Shown: positions 9,328 through 15,604 of the stretch, in pieces
How positions within the stretch are numbered: the first letter of the stretch is position 1
How the letters are laid out: each line of letters opens with the position of its first letter
NCBI GenBank assembly: GCA_947378785.1
Contig: CANCLK010000017.1
Location: forward strand, 1 to 50,064
DNA length: 50,064 nt
Reading direction: 5' to 3'
Origin: Comamonadaceae bacterium
GTDB taxonomy: Bacteria; Pseudomonadota; Gammaproteobacteria; Burkholderiales; Burkholderiaceae_C
Notes under the pieces: model-generated
Seen by the model: only the letters and a program-made list of their open reading frames with translations
Told to the model about the DNA's origin: nothing
Database searches by the model: none
Made by a program: the position numbers and the translations under genes

Positions 9328-9333
9328 TATAAT
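9328..9333 (+). promoter_or_regulatory. -10 element of the tRNA-Phe promoter
   Basis: A consensus TATAAT lies 9 bases before the tRNA gene, implying transcription start near 9340 and a very short leader. The expected -35 position (about 9305–9310) is a poor match. Confidence 0.6.
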
Positions 9334-9342
9334 TCGAGGCTT

Positions 9343-9418
9343 GGCCCGGTAGCTCAGTCGGTAGAGCAGAGGATTGAAAATCCTTGTGTCGGTGGTTCGA
9401 TTCCGCCCCAGGCCACCA
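9343..9418 (+). tRNA. tRNA-Phe (anticodon GAA)
   Basis: A 76-base tRNA with CCA encoded. The D arm is GCTC/GAGC. The anticodon stem GAGGA/TCCTT encloses the loop TTGAAAA with anticodon GAA, and the T arm GGTGG/CCGCC encloses TTCGATT. The acceptor stem GGCCCGG/CCAGGCC has one C5-A68 mismatch. A T-run terminator follows. Confidence 0.96.
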
Positions 9419-9444
9419 GAAAATCCCTCACGGGTACAGGAAAG

Positions 9445-9474
9445 CCTGCTATTTAATACGTAGCAGGTTTTTTT
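9445..9474 (+). terminator. Rho-independent terminator after tRNA-Phe
   Basis: CCTGCTA (9445–9451) pairs with TAGCAGG (9461–9467), followed by seven T. Confidence 0.88.
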
Positions 9475-9571
9475 ACGTCTGTCGTTTTTGCTCTGTGTCG
9501 CCAGCGGGACAGGGTTTTGTCAGGTGTGGCCAACACGGTATAGGGACTCGCAGCATTTCTAGACGATCGTC

Positions 9572-10009
9572 ATGCCAGCCGAATCGTTTCGAATTCAGCC
9601 CATTGCATCAGTGAGGTCAGTCTCGTAAATGGTCCCGTACGAACTGACGGAAATAGGCCGGTTTCGCACGAATCCGGTCGCCGCCATAGGCGGACGTTTT
9701 GGCGGACTGATTGCCAGTGGCTGGCACACCTGCGGGATAGCCATGCGCTTAGTTGCAGACGCCGCTTTGCATGATTCGGAGTCCTTCGCGTCGCCCGGTT
9801 TAGCTTACGTGAAGTGGCCGTACCCCGTGCGCCCGGGAGATCAACTCAGTCTGCGTGCGAGCGTTTTGGAGACTCGCCACTCAATCAGCCAACCGACGCT
9901 GGGCATCCTACGCTGGCGCTGGGACATGTTTAACCAGACAGACATTCAGGTGCTTGAGCTGGAGGCCACTAGCTTGTTTGACCTCACTCGGAACGGCAAC
10001 GCAGGCTGA
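9572..10009 (+). pseudogene. MaoC-like hydratase remnant, internal stop and missing catalytic motif
   Basis: The 126-residue frame from ATG 9629 matches the C-terminal two thirds of a MaoC hot-dog hydratase: FGGLIASGWHT, then YVKWPYPVRPGDQLSLRASVLE, then LRWRWDMFNQ and LEATSLFDL. Reading the same frame upstream from ATG 9572 gives 18 more codons (MPAESFRIQPIASVRSVS), then a TAA at 9626, then MVPYELTE, which resembles the usual LTE entry to the domain. Between YELTE and FGGLIASG the family normally carries an Asp-x4-His catalytic loop (FDPQPFH type). Here only IGRFRTNPVAAIGGR is present, with no His. It therefore looks decayed: an in-frame stop plus a short deletion over the active site. A shortened non-catalytic protein from 9629 remains possible. 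Confidence 0.6.
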
Positions 10010-10050
10010 GATCTTGGGAGACATCTGCAGTCACTGACTGAATCGGCTCA

Positions 10051-11034
10051 TCAGTCCAGCTTGATGCCACGTTCGGCGATCAGCTTGCTCCAGCGTGTCG
10101 ATTCGCGCGCCAGATGCGCAGCCATCTCGTCAGGCGTCGAACCGATCGATTCGGCACCGATCGTTTCAAAGCGGGCACGCACATCGGGCTGTTTCATGGC
10201 GTCCAACAGGGCTGCATTGAGCTTAGTGATCACTGGTTTCGGCGTACCGGCTGGCATGAAGACGGCAAACCAAGGCGAAACTTCGTAACCGGGAAGCCCG
10301 GCTTCGGCTAGCGTGGGCACGTTGGGCAAGGCGCTGGAGCGCTTGGCCGTGGTCACGCCCAGCGCACGAAGTTTGCCAGACTGAATGTGCGGGCGCGCTG
10401 AAGTGATGCTGTCAAACATGTAGTTGACCTGGCCGCCCAGCAAGTCAGCCACAGCCGGTCCGCTGCCTTTGTAGGGGACGTGCATCATGTCGATTTTTGC
10501 TAGCGACGTGAAGACTTCACCGGCCAGATGGATAGAGGTGCCGTTGCCTGCCGACGCATAGGTCAGCTTGCCGGGTTCCTTTTTTGCGGTGGCAATCAGG
10601 TCGGTCACGGTTTTGATGTTGGGCTGGGTCGAATTTGTCACCAGCACGTTAGGCACCACGGCCAGCAGGCTCACCGGGGCAAAGTCCTTCACCGGGTCGT
10701 AGCTCAGCTTGCCGTACAAGGGCTTGTTGGTGGCCATGCCGATGGAGGTGATCATCAAGGTGTACCCGTCAGCAGGTGACTTGGCGACAAAATCCGCACC
10801 GATGTTGCCGCCAGCACCGGGCTTGTTATCAATGACGAACGGCTGGCCCAGCGTCTTGCCGGCTTTCTCGCCTAGCGTGCGGGCAATCGCGTCCATGGCG
10901 CCGCCCGGGGGAAATGGAATGACCCAGCGGATAGGTTTATTTGGCCAGTCACTGGCGGGAGTCTGCGCGTGGGCAGCCAGCGGGGCGGCCAAGGTCATGC
11001 CTGCGGCCAGCAGGGTGAGTAGTTGAATTTTCAA
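10051..11034 (-). CDS. Bug/TctC-type periplasmic substrate-binding protein
   Basis: A 327-residue receptor of the tripartite tricarboxylate transporter (TTT) family. The signal peptide (about residues 1–23) ends AAHAQ. Family motifs follow: WPNKPIRWVIPFPPGGAMDAIAR, IDNKPGAGGNIGADFVAKSPADGYT and LSYDPVKDFAPVSLLAVVPNVL. It lies 40 bases downstream of catC on the same strand, so it is probably the last gene of a catB-catC-receptor operon. Its ligand is therefore likely an aromatic or dicarboxylic acid feeding this pathway (inference). TctA/TctB membrane subunits are not in the window. Confidence 0.93.
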   Translation of the reverse strand: MKIQLLTLLAAGMTLAAPLAAHAQTPASDWPNKPIRWVIPFPPGGAMDAIARTLGEKAGKTLGQPFVIDNKPGAGGNIGADFVAKSPADGYTLMITSIGMATNKPLYGKLSYDPVKDFAPVSLLAVVPNVLVTNSTQPNIKTVTDLIATAKKEPGKLTYASAGNGTSIHLAGEVFTSLAKIDMMHVPYKGSGPAVADLLGGQVNYMFDSITSARPHIQSGKLRALGVTTAKRSSALPNVPTLAEAGLPGYEVSPWFAVFMPAGTPKPVITKLNAALLDAMKQPDVRARFETIGAESIGSTPDEMAAHLARESTRWSKLIAERGIKLD

Positions 11035-11074
11035 AGTGTTATCTCCGTGGTTTTCTTTTGCAATACGGTTCAGA

Positions 11075-11353
11075 TCAGGCCACGGCCGAGGGGTGGGCGG
11101 CCAGGGGCGTCACGTCGATCTTCATGAACGGGAACAGTGGTAGGCCTTGCAATATTTGGTGCAGCTCGTCATTCGATGACACATCAAAAATGCTGTAGTT
11201 GGCATATTCGCCGACCACGCGCCAGATGCTTTTCCATCGGCCGTCGCGCTGTAAGTCTTGGGAGTAAGCCTTTTCGCGGGCCTTGATCTCGTTGGCCTCG
11301 TTGGCGGGCAGATCGTGCGGGATGTTCACATCCATCCGAACTAAAAATAGCAT
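11075..11353 (-). CDS. catC: Muconolactone delta-isomerase
   Basis: A 92-residue protein of the usual CatC length. It isomerises (+)-muconolactone to 3-oxoadipate enol-lactone in the catechol branch of the beta-ketoadipate pathway; the family forms a decameric cytosolic ring. The N-terminus MLFLVRMDVNIPHDLP, the central KAYSQDLQRDGRWKSIWRVVGEYANYSIFDV and the C-terminal LPLFPFMKIDVTPLA match the family throughout. It starts 11 bases after the catB stop codon, so the two are co-transcribed. The product is the substrate of PcaD encoded at 16605. Confidence 0.95.
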   Translation of the reverse strand: MLFLVRMDVNIPHDLPANEANEIKAREKAYSQDLQRDGRWKSIWRVVGEYANYSIFDVSSNDELHQILQGLPLFPFMKIDVTPLAAHPSAVA

Positions 11354-11364
11354 GCGTTAGCTCC

Positions 11365-12549
11365 TTAAATAATGGTGGCACGTTGGCCGAGGTCGATGTG
11401 TACTGGCGACAGGCCGGTGCGGGCGCGGTCAAAACGATTGAGTTGGCCCATGTCCACCTCGACGCCAAAGCCGGGGCCGTCAGGCAGTTGCAATGCAAAG
11501 TCGCGAATCGCCATGCGTTCTGTGACGATGTCGTCCACCAGCAGTTGCGGCCCAAACAGTTCGCAGCCTTGGTGCTGCGTACCCAACGTGGAGAACAGAT
11601 GCGCTGCCGCCGCGCTGCCGATGGACGTTTCCAGCATGGTGCCGCCGTACCAGCCGATGTCGGCCGCATCAGCGACAGCGGCCACCTGGCGCGTTCGCAG
11701 CAGGCCACCGTGCTTGGCTACTTTGAGCGAAAACACATGGCAGGCCTGTGCGCGCGCCAACAGCATCGCGTCCTGCGGTGTGCACACGGTCTCATCGGCC
11801 ATGATGCTGGCGCGGTCACCCAGCGTGGCCGTCAGTGTTTTGAGCGCTTCCACATTCCACTTGGCCACGGGTTGCTCGATCAGTGTCACGCCGGCATCAA
11901 TCAGTTGCGGCAGGTAGCGGCGCGCAGTGCTGCCGTCCCAAGCCTGGTTGACATCAACCGTCAGCGTGGCCTGACCTGCGAGGCCGCGTGCGATTTGTGA
12001 GACGTGGGCGACATCTTCTGACGGGCTTCGGGCGCCGATCTTCATTTTAAAAATGCGGTGACGCTTTTGTTCCATACGCAGTTGGGCCTCTTCCAAGTCC
12101 CGGGCTACATCGCCGCTGGCCAAGGTCCAGGCCAGGGGCAGGCTTTGATGGCGCTTGCCGCCCAGCAGTTGCCAGGCTGGCAGATTGAGGGATCGCGCGA
12201 CGGCATCAATTAATGCCATTTCAACGGCGCTCTTGGCAAAGGCGTTGCCCTTGCAGGCGAGGTCCATGCGGGTCAGCGCGCTTTCAAAGCACGCTCCGTC
12301 TTGGCCCAGTAGTGCGGGCGATAGGTAAGCAGTGATGGCGTGCTGGATGCCTTCGGGCGACTCCTCGTTCCACGAAGGACCGCCAATGGTGGCGGCTTCG
12401 CCGAAACCGCAAGCGCCGTTGTTGAGCCAGAGCTGCACGATGACGGGGCTTTGGCGGCTGATTGAGCCAAACGACAGCTTGTGCGGGCGGATGGTAGGGA
12501 TGTCCAAAATCCGCACCTCGATGCGTTCAATTGGAAAACGATTCGTCAT
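11365..12549 (-). CDS. catB: Muconate cycloisomerase
   Basis: A 394-residue enolase-superfamily enzyme converting cis,cis-muconate to muconolactone. The N-terminal capping domain (about 1–130) is followed by a barrel carrying the expected active-site residues: Lys168 and Lys170 in KMK, metal ligands Asp199 (VDVNQAWD), Glu225 (LIEQPV) and Asp252 (MADET), and Lys276 (SLKVAKHGG). Numbering is within one to three residues of Pseudomonas CatB. The ATG at 12549 gives a normal N-terminus. It is the first gene of the catB-catC-receptor operon and is divergent from a LysR gene, with two palindromes between them. Chloromuconate cycloisomerase is a less likely alternative, since no clc genes are nearby. 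Confidence 0.95.
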   Translation of the reverse strand: MTNRFPIERIEVRILDIPTIRPHKLSFGSISRQSPVIVQLWLNNGACGFGEAATIGGPSWNEESPEGIQHAITAYLSPALLGQDGACFESALTRMDLACKGNAFAKSAVEMALIDAVARSLNLPAWQLLGGKRHQSLPLAWTLASGDVARDLEEAQLRMEQKRHRIFKMKIGARSPSEDVAHVSQIARGLAGQATLTVDVNQAWDGSTARRYLPQLIDAGVTLIEQPVAKWNVEALKTLTATLGDRASIMADETVCTPQDAMLLARAQACHVFSLKVAKHGGLLRTRQVAAVADAADIGWYGGTMLETSIGSAAAAHLFSTLGTQHQGCELFGPQLLVDDIVTERMAIRDFALQLPDGPGFGVEVDMGQLNRFDRARTGLSPVHIDLGQRATII

Positions 12550-12613
12550 TGATGTGCACCTTGCTGAAAAACGAAAACAACTAGGTTACGGTTAAAAAAG
12601 ATCAGCTTCCAAT

Positions 12614-12650
12614 GATTTATTTGGAATAAATCGTTCGATAAGATCGAACG
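12614..12650. promoter_or_regulatory. Two abutting 19-bp palindromes between catB and catR (LysR-type operator candidates)
   Basis: Palindrome 1 (12614–12632) is GATTTAT-TTGGA-ATAAATC. Palindrome 2 (12632–12650) is CGTTCGAT-AAG-ATCGAACG. Both are perfect and share one base, and their centres are 18 bp apart. Each contains a T-N11-A pair (12617/12629 and 12635/12647), as LysR sites do. They end 19 bases before the chosen catR ATG. They do not match the ATAC-N7-GTAT box described for Pseudomonas CatR. Confidence 0.7.
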
Positions 12651-12669
12651 GTTGAAGTACGATCAGCGA

Positions 12670-13548
12670 ATGGAAATCCGCCAACTTCGCTACTTTCTCG
12701 ACATTGCCCAGACGGAGCACTTGACGCAATCGGCACTCAACCTATTCGTGACGCAGTCCACGCTGTCGCACGGCCTGCGTCAACTGGAGCAGGAACTGAA
12801 CGTAACCCTTTTCGACCGTCTAGGGCGCGGCCTGAAGCTGTCGCAGGCCGGTGCTGAATTCCGCGTCTATGCCACCCGGGCGCTGAAAGAAATTGAGGCC
12901 GGTCGCATGGCGCTGGCCGACCTGAGCGGACTGCAGTCCGGCAAGTTAACCGTGGGGGTCTTTCCAACCTTCATGACGACGGTGATCCCGGCCGCAGTGG
13001 CGGCCTTCAGCCAAGCACACCCTCGGGTGAGGATGGAAGTACGCGACTTGCGTGCCGGCTCCATTGAGGCTTTGCTGTTGCGTGGTGAGCTGGACTTAGG
13101 TGTCGCTTTTCAACCGACTGAACACGAAGAGATTGAGACCGAACCACTGTTCGACGAGCGCATGCTGGTGGTGGTCGGGTCTTTGCATCCATTGGCTGGG
13201 CGACGTAGCCTGGCCGTGAAAGCACTGGCGGGCATGCCTTTAGCGCTGTTGCCGCGCAGCTTTGCTACGCGCCGACTCATTGACGCCAGTCTGCGTCAGG
13301 CTGGCGTGACGCCAACGGTCAGGGTGGAAATGGATTCTGTAGAAGCCCTGCTCGGCGTGTGTCGGTTCACCGAGTTAGCGAGCATCGTGCCCGAACGCGC
13401 CGCGCGGCAGGCGCCGACTCTGCACGCCATTGAACTGACCGCGCCGCAGATGGTGCGCCATGCTGGGATTTTGTGGCGGCGGGGTGCCTCGCGCAGCGCG
13501 GCAGCGCTGGCATTTGCAGAGCTGTTGCTTGCCGCCCCCCAGCACTGA
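12670..13548 (+). CDS. catR: LysR-type regulator of the cat genes (CatR-like)
   Basis: A 292-residue LysR-type regulator. The winged helix-turn-helix is at residues 1–60 (MEIRQLRYFLDIAQTEHLTQSALNLFVTQSTLSHGLRQLE, then FDRLGRGLKLSQAG). The effector domain begins at about 88 (LTVGVFPTF) and ends RRGASRSAAALAFAELL. The ATG at 12670 is chosen over an in-frame TTG at 12652 because MEIRQLRYF is the standard LysR start and the TTG lies almost on the operator. It is divergent from catB, so it probably activates catBC in response to muconate, as CatR/BenM do. The assignment rests on position; family membership is certain, the effector is inferred. Confidence 0.85.
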   Translation: MEIRQLRYFLDIAQTEHLTQSALNLFVTQSTLSHGLRQLEQELNVTLFDRLGRGLKLSQAGAEFRVYATRALKEIEAGRMALADLSGLQSGKLTVGVFPTFMTTVIPAAVAAFSQAHPRVRMEVRDLRAGSIEALLLRGELDLGVAFQPTEHEEIETEPLFDERMLVVVGSLHPLAGRRSLAVKALAGMPLALLPRSFATRRLIDASLRQAGVTPTVRVEMDSVEALLGVCRFTELASIVPERAARQAPTLHAIELTAPQMVRHAGILWRRGASRSAAALAFAELLLAAPQH

Positions 13549-13760
13549 GCTTATGAAAGTTTTAACGAGTTGAAGAACCTGTAGATGACTCGGATTCAGC
13601 TGTATGGGGCATGAATTATTAATATTTCCATGAGTGGCAATAGTTGAGTCATAAATAAAACAAAGATACTCATACTTAGGCGCTGGCGGAATACCCTATT
13701 GACGAGCTGTTAACCCTCTGTTCAAGTCGGTCCGGGTTGAGAATTCTTAGTGACAATTTT

Positions 13761-13774
13761 CGATTCTCGAATCG
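13761..13774. promoter_or_regulatory. Palindrome in the AT-rich gap (13549–13839) before the small-membrane-protein cassette
   Basis: The 291-base gap after catR contains no gene that I can see and is AT-rich. Within it CGATTC-TC-GAATCG is a perfect 14-bp palindrome, 65 bases before the first cassette start. A candidate -35 TTGACG lies near 13698. The gap probably carries the cassette promoter; no clear -10 can be fixed. Confidence 0.35.
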
Positions 13775-13839
13775 GAGATTTTCAATAGGCTTTTAACCCA
13801 ATCTTCCTGGGAATAATTTAAATAAACGAAAGGAATTTT

Positions 13840-14073
13840 ATGGACGCGATATCAAAAGTAAAAGCTTGGATTGGTGCAATCACTGACGTTGGAATAATGT
13901 TGCTAGGGCTGGCAATTGTCGCAACAGTTCTTGTTGGCGGTGCCTTGCCATTTTTTGGTGGTGTTGTCGGCAACTTAGTTGCGCTGGTTAAGGATCTTGG
14001 CAGTAATGGATTGGTGGGATTGATAGTTCTTGGAATTATCATTTGGGTGTTCTCTAAGCGCTCAGCAGGCTAG
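13840..14073 (+). CDS. Small two-helix membrane protein (cassette gene 1, unknown)
   Basis: A 77-residue protein I do not recognise. There are two hydrophobic helices, about residues 17–35 (GIMLLGLAIVATVLVGGAL) and 55–72 (NGLVGLIVLGIIIWVF). They are joined by a loop (PFFGGVVGNLVALVKDLGS), and the tail is basic (SKRSAG). AAAGGA 6 bases before the ATG supports the start. It resembles the protein at 14140: V..N....VKDL, then L.G..VL.I..W.FSK.R, against V..N....LKDI, then L.G..L..I.W.FAK.R. The two are therefore likely paralogues. It is the first of four same-strand genes with lower GC than the flanking cat and pca genes. Confidence 0.75.
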   Translation: MDAISKVKAWIGAITDVGIMLLGLAIVATVLVGGALPFFGGVVGNLVALVKDLGSNGLVGLIVLGIIIWVFSKRSAG

Positions 14074-14107
14074 GTTCCAGTTCAATATTGTTAGAGTCAA
14101 TGAAGGA

Positions 14108-14131
14108 GTGGGCGAGGGTAACCTCGCCCAC
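14108..14131 (+). promoter_or_regulatory. Perfect 10-bp hairpin with GTAA loop between cassette genes 1 and 2
   Basis: GTGGGCGAGG (14108–14117), loop GTAA, then CCTCGCCCAC (14122–14131). There is no T-run, so it is not a simple terminator. AAGGAG (14103–14108) precedes it and the ATG at 14140 follows 8 bases after it, with no other Shine-Dalgarno. Folding would bring AAGGAG to normal distance from the start codon. Confidence 0.8.
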
Positions 14132-14139
14132 ACAATGCG

Positions 14140-14367
14140 ATGATAAAAAACATATTAACAATTGGTTGGATGGTTGTTGAGGCTGCACTTTTATTGATAG
14201 TTTCATGCCTCACACTCAATATCATCCTCGGTTCTGAAGGTGGAATTTTTATTTCGTCTGTTGCCGCCAATGCGCAGCGATTTTTAAAAGATATTCCGCC
14301 CGGAACATTGATTGGGGCAATGCTGATAGTTGGCATTTATTGGTTTGCAAAGACTAGGATTAAATAA
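14140..14367 (+). CDS. Small two-helix membrane protein (cassette gene 2, unknown)
   Basis: A 75-residue protein I do not recognise. Helix 1 is about residues 8–30 (IGWMVVEAALLLIVSCLTLNIIL). A short loop follows (GSEGGIFISSVAANAQRFLKDIPPG), and helix 2 is about 54–70 (GTLIGAMLIVGIYWFAK). The layout, spacing and C-terminal half match the 77-residue protein upstream, indicating a tandem duplication that has diverged. The start has no adjacent Shine-Dalgarno; instead AAGGAG sits on the far side of a strong hairpin. The next gene begins 24 bases after its stop. Small pilin- or coat-like roles can be imagined but nothing nearby supports them. Confidence 0.72.
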   Translation: MIKNILTIGWMVVEAALLLIVSCLTLNIILGSEGGIFISSVAANAQRFLKDIPPGTLIGAMLIVGIYWFAKTRIK

Positions 14368-14391
14368 TCTTAGAAAATAACAGGAGAATCC

Positions 14392-15072
14392 ATGTTTTGT
14401 TCGAAATGCGGCGCATCTAACGATAACGATGCAAAAGTATGCACATCATGTCATTTGACATTTGATGCCAAGGGATTTCAGGGTGAGAAAACCAAGGAGC
14501 AGGTGAAAGCTGCGATGGACGATGCTTGGGCAACATTCAAAGCGCTTGGGTTAGATCCCGTCGGTGGACTCTTGAATGCTTATGAAGGCTTGGGGAAAGT
14601 GCGCTCTTTAGGTGTTGGCGTCGCTTTTGGCCTTGCCTTTGCACTGTGCTTCATCCTTTCTGTTTATCAAACGCCATATTTTAAGTTCCTACCCAATATG
14701 AGTGGTATTGGTGGATTCATCAAGCTCTTTATTGTTGGGTTCGTACCTTTTGTCGCCCTAACAGCAGCTTGCATAGCCGGCGAAAAAATAGGTCACGGCA
14801 AAGGTGGCATTCCAAGTAACGGTTTTATCGCTGGCGTTGCGCTACTTCCTTTGGGTATCGTGTTTTTGATAGCTTCGATTGTTGGTGTTGCCAATATCGA
14901 GGTGATTGGAACTATCGCCATCGTGGGGATGTGCATGACAATTCTGACGTTGTTTGCCGGTCTAACAAGAATTGGCGGCGTGACAGAGAAGGTCGCCTCA
15001 ATATCGGTACCGCTGATGTTAATTGTCAGTGTGTGGATATCCAAAGTTATTCTAGTTTCTATATTTTCATGA
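14392..15072 (+). CDS. Zinc-ribbon multi-pass membrane protein (cassette gene 3, unknown)
   Basis: A 226-residue protein. The N-terminus is a zinc ribbon with Cys3, Cys6, Cys17 and Cys20 (CSKCG … CTSCH). A soluble segment to about residue 75 has a short charged helix (KTKEQVKAAMDDAWATFKALGL). About five hydrophobic segments then run to the C-terminus (VGVAFGLAFALCFILSVY; IKLFIVGFVPFVALTAACIAG; FIAGVALLPLGIVFLIASI; EVIGTIAIVGMCMTILTLF; SVPLMLIVSVWISKVIL). CAGGAG precedes the ATG at good distance. The layout recalls zinc-ribbon/Yip1-like bacterial membrane proteins, but I cannot place it in a family with confidence. Its stop overlaps the start of the next gene (ATGA). Confidence 0.75.
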   Translation: MFCSKCGASNDNDAKVCTSCHLTFDAKGFQGEKTKEQVKAAMDDAWATFKALGLDPVGGLLNAYEGLGKVRSLGVGVAFGLAFALCFILSVYQTPYFKFLPNMSGIGGFIKLFIVGFVPFVALTAACIAGEKIGHGKGGIPSNGFIAGVALLPLGIVFLIASIVGVANIEVIGTIAIVGMCMTILTLFAGLTRIGGVTEKVASISVPLMLIVSVWISKVILVSIFS

Positions 15073-15503
15073 AAAAGTTTTTATTATTTATAATCCTCGC
15101 TCCGTTACTGGCGCACTCTGCCACATTTCCATCCAAGGAAAGTGCGCGTTCTAGCGAGCATTGCAAGTCTGAGTGGACCAAGCGAGGCCAGCTGGATCAG
15201 CGGATGTATGACTACTGCATGAAAAGAGAAGGCGAAGGCTATGCAGAGGCATTGATACTGATGGAGAAGTATAAAAATCAGCCTTGGATTCAGGACGTTA
15301 TCAATTTTTCAATCAAAGAGTGGACGAAGGCAGGCGTTCGACAAGACAGCATGGTGAAATTTTCCATGGCGAAAATTATCGATGGCTGGGAGGACATGGT
15401 TTATGAATCGAAGCAGCCAGGCTTTAACAAGGCCAAACATCAATCGTGTCAGAGCAAATGGGGCGTTCAATTCAATATGGTCGCCTATTGCTACAAGCAG
15501 TGA
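15069..15503 (+). CDS. Exported 144-residue protein with three Trp/Met repeats (cassette gene 4, unknown)
   Basis: The chosen ATG at 15069 overlaps the stop of gene 3 and starts a clean signal peptide (MKKFLLFIILAPLLAHSA); an in-frame ATG at 14931 would lie inside gene 3. The mature part has three copies of a motif. Repeat 1 is Cys32-x3-Trp36-x9-Met46-x3-Cys50. Repeat 2 is Ser81-x3-Trp85-x9-Met95-x3-Ser99, with both cysteines replaced by Ser. Repeat 3 is Cys127-x3-Trp131-x5-Met137-x3-Cys141. Words such as EWTK recur between repeats 1 and 2, and YC-x-K between 1 and 3. The pattern suggests a periplasmic helical-hairpin protein with two internal disulfides. I do not recognise a family. Confidence 0.75.
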   Translation: MKKFLLFIILAPLLAHSATFPSKESARSSEHCKSEWTKRGQLDQRMYDYCMKREGEGYAEALILMEKYKNQPWIQDVINFSIKEWTKAGVRQDSMVKFSMAKIIDGWEDMVYESKQPGFNKAKHQSCQSKWGVQFNMVAYCYKQ

Positions 15504-15576
15504 TGCGTTGAGATGGTCTTGAGCGACGCATGGGTGTATCCACCGATGCAAAGAGGCCGTTAAAACCGCAAGATAG

Positions 15577-15604
15577 AGGGCTGTCCATTCATTGAAATAG
15601 CCCT
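15577..15604 (+). promoter_or_regulatory. Hairpin directly against the start codon of the receptor gene at 15605
   Basis: AGGGCT (15577–15582) and AGCCCT (15599–15604) form a 6-bp stem that ends at the base before the ATG. No Shine-Dalgarno is visible there, so the structure may influence initiation, or the real start may be further in. Confidence 0.35.

Noticed and set aside
9343..10009. tRNA-Phe as an integration site for a genomic island
   Set aside because: No integrase, no direct repeat of the tRNA 3' end, and the following genes are ordinary catabolic genes apart from the distant cassette.
13840..14367. Small two-helix proteins as VirB2/TrbC-type pilins or filamentous-phage coat proteins
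   Set aside because: Neither has a signal peptide, and there are no type IV secretion, relaxase or phage genes nearby.
14931..15071. Long N-terminal extension of the 144-residue exported protein starting at 14931
   Set aside because: This part lies entirely within gene 3 in another frame, has no signal-like sequence, and the ATG at 15069 starts a clear signal peptide with ATGA coupling.
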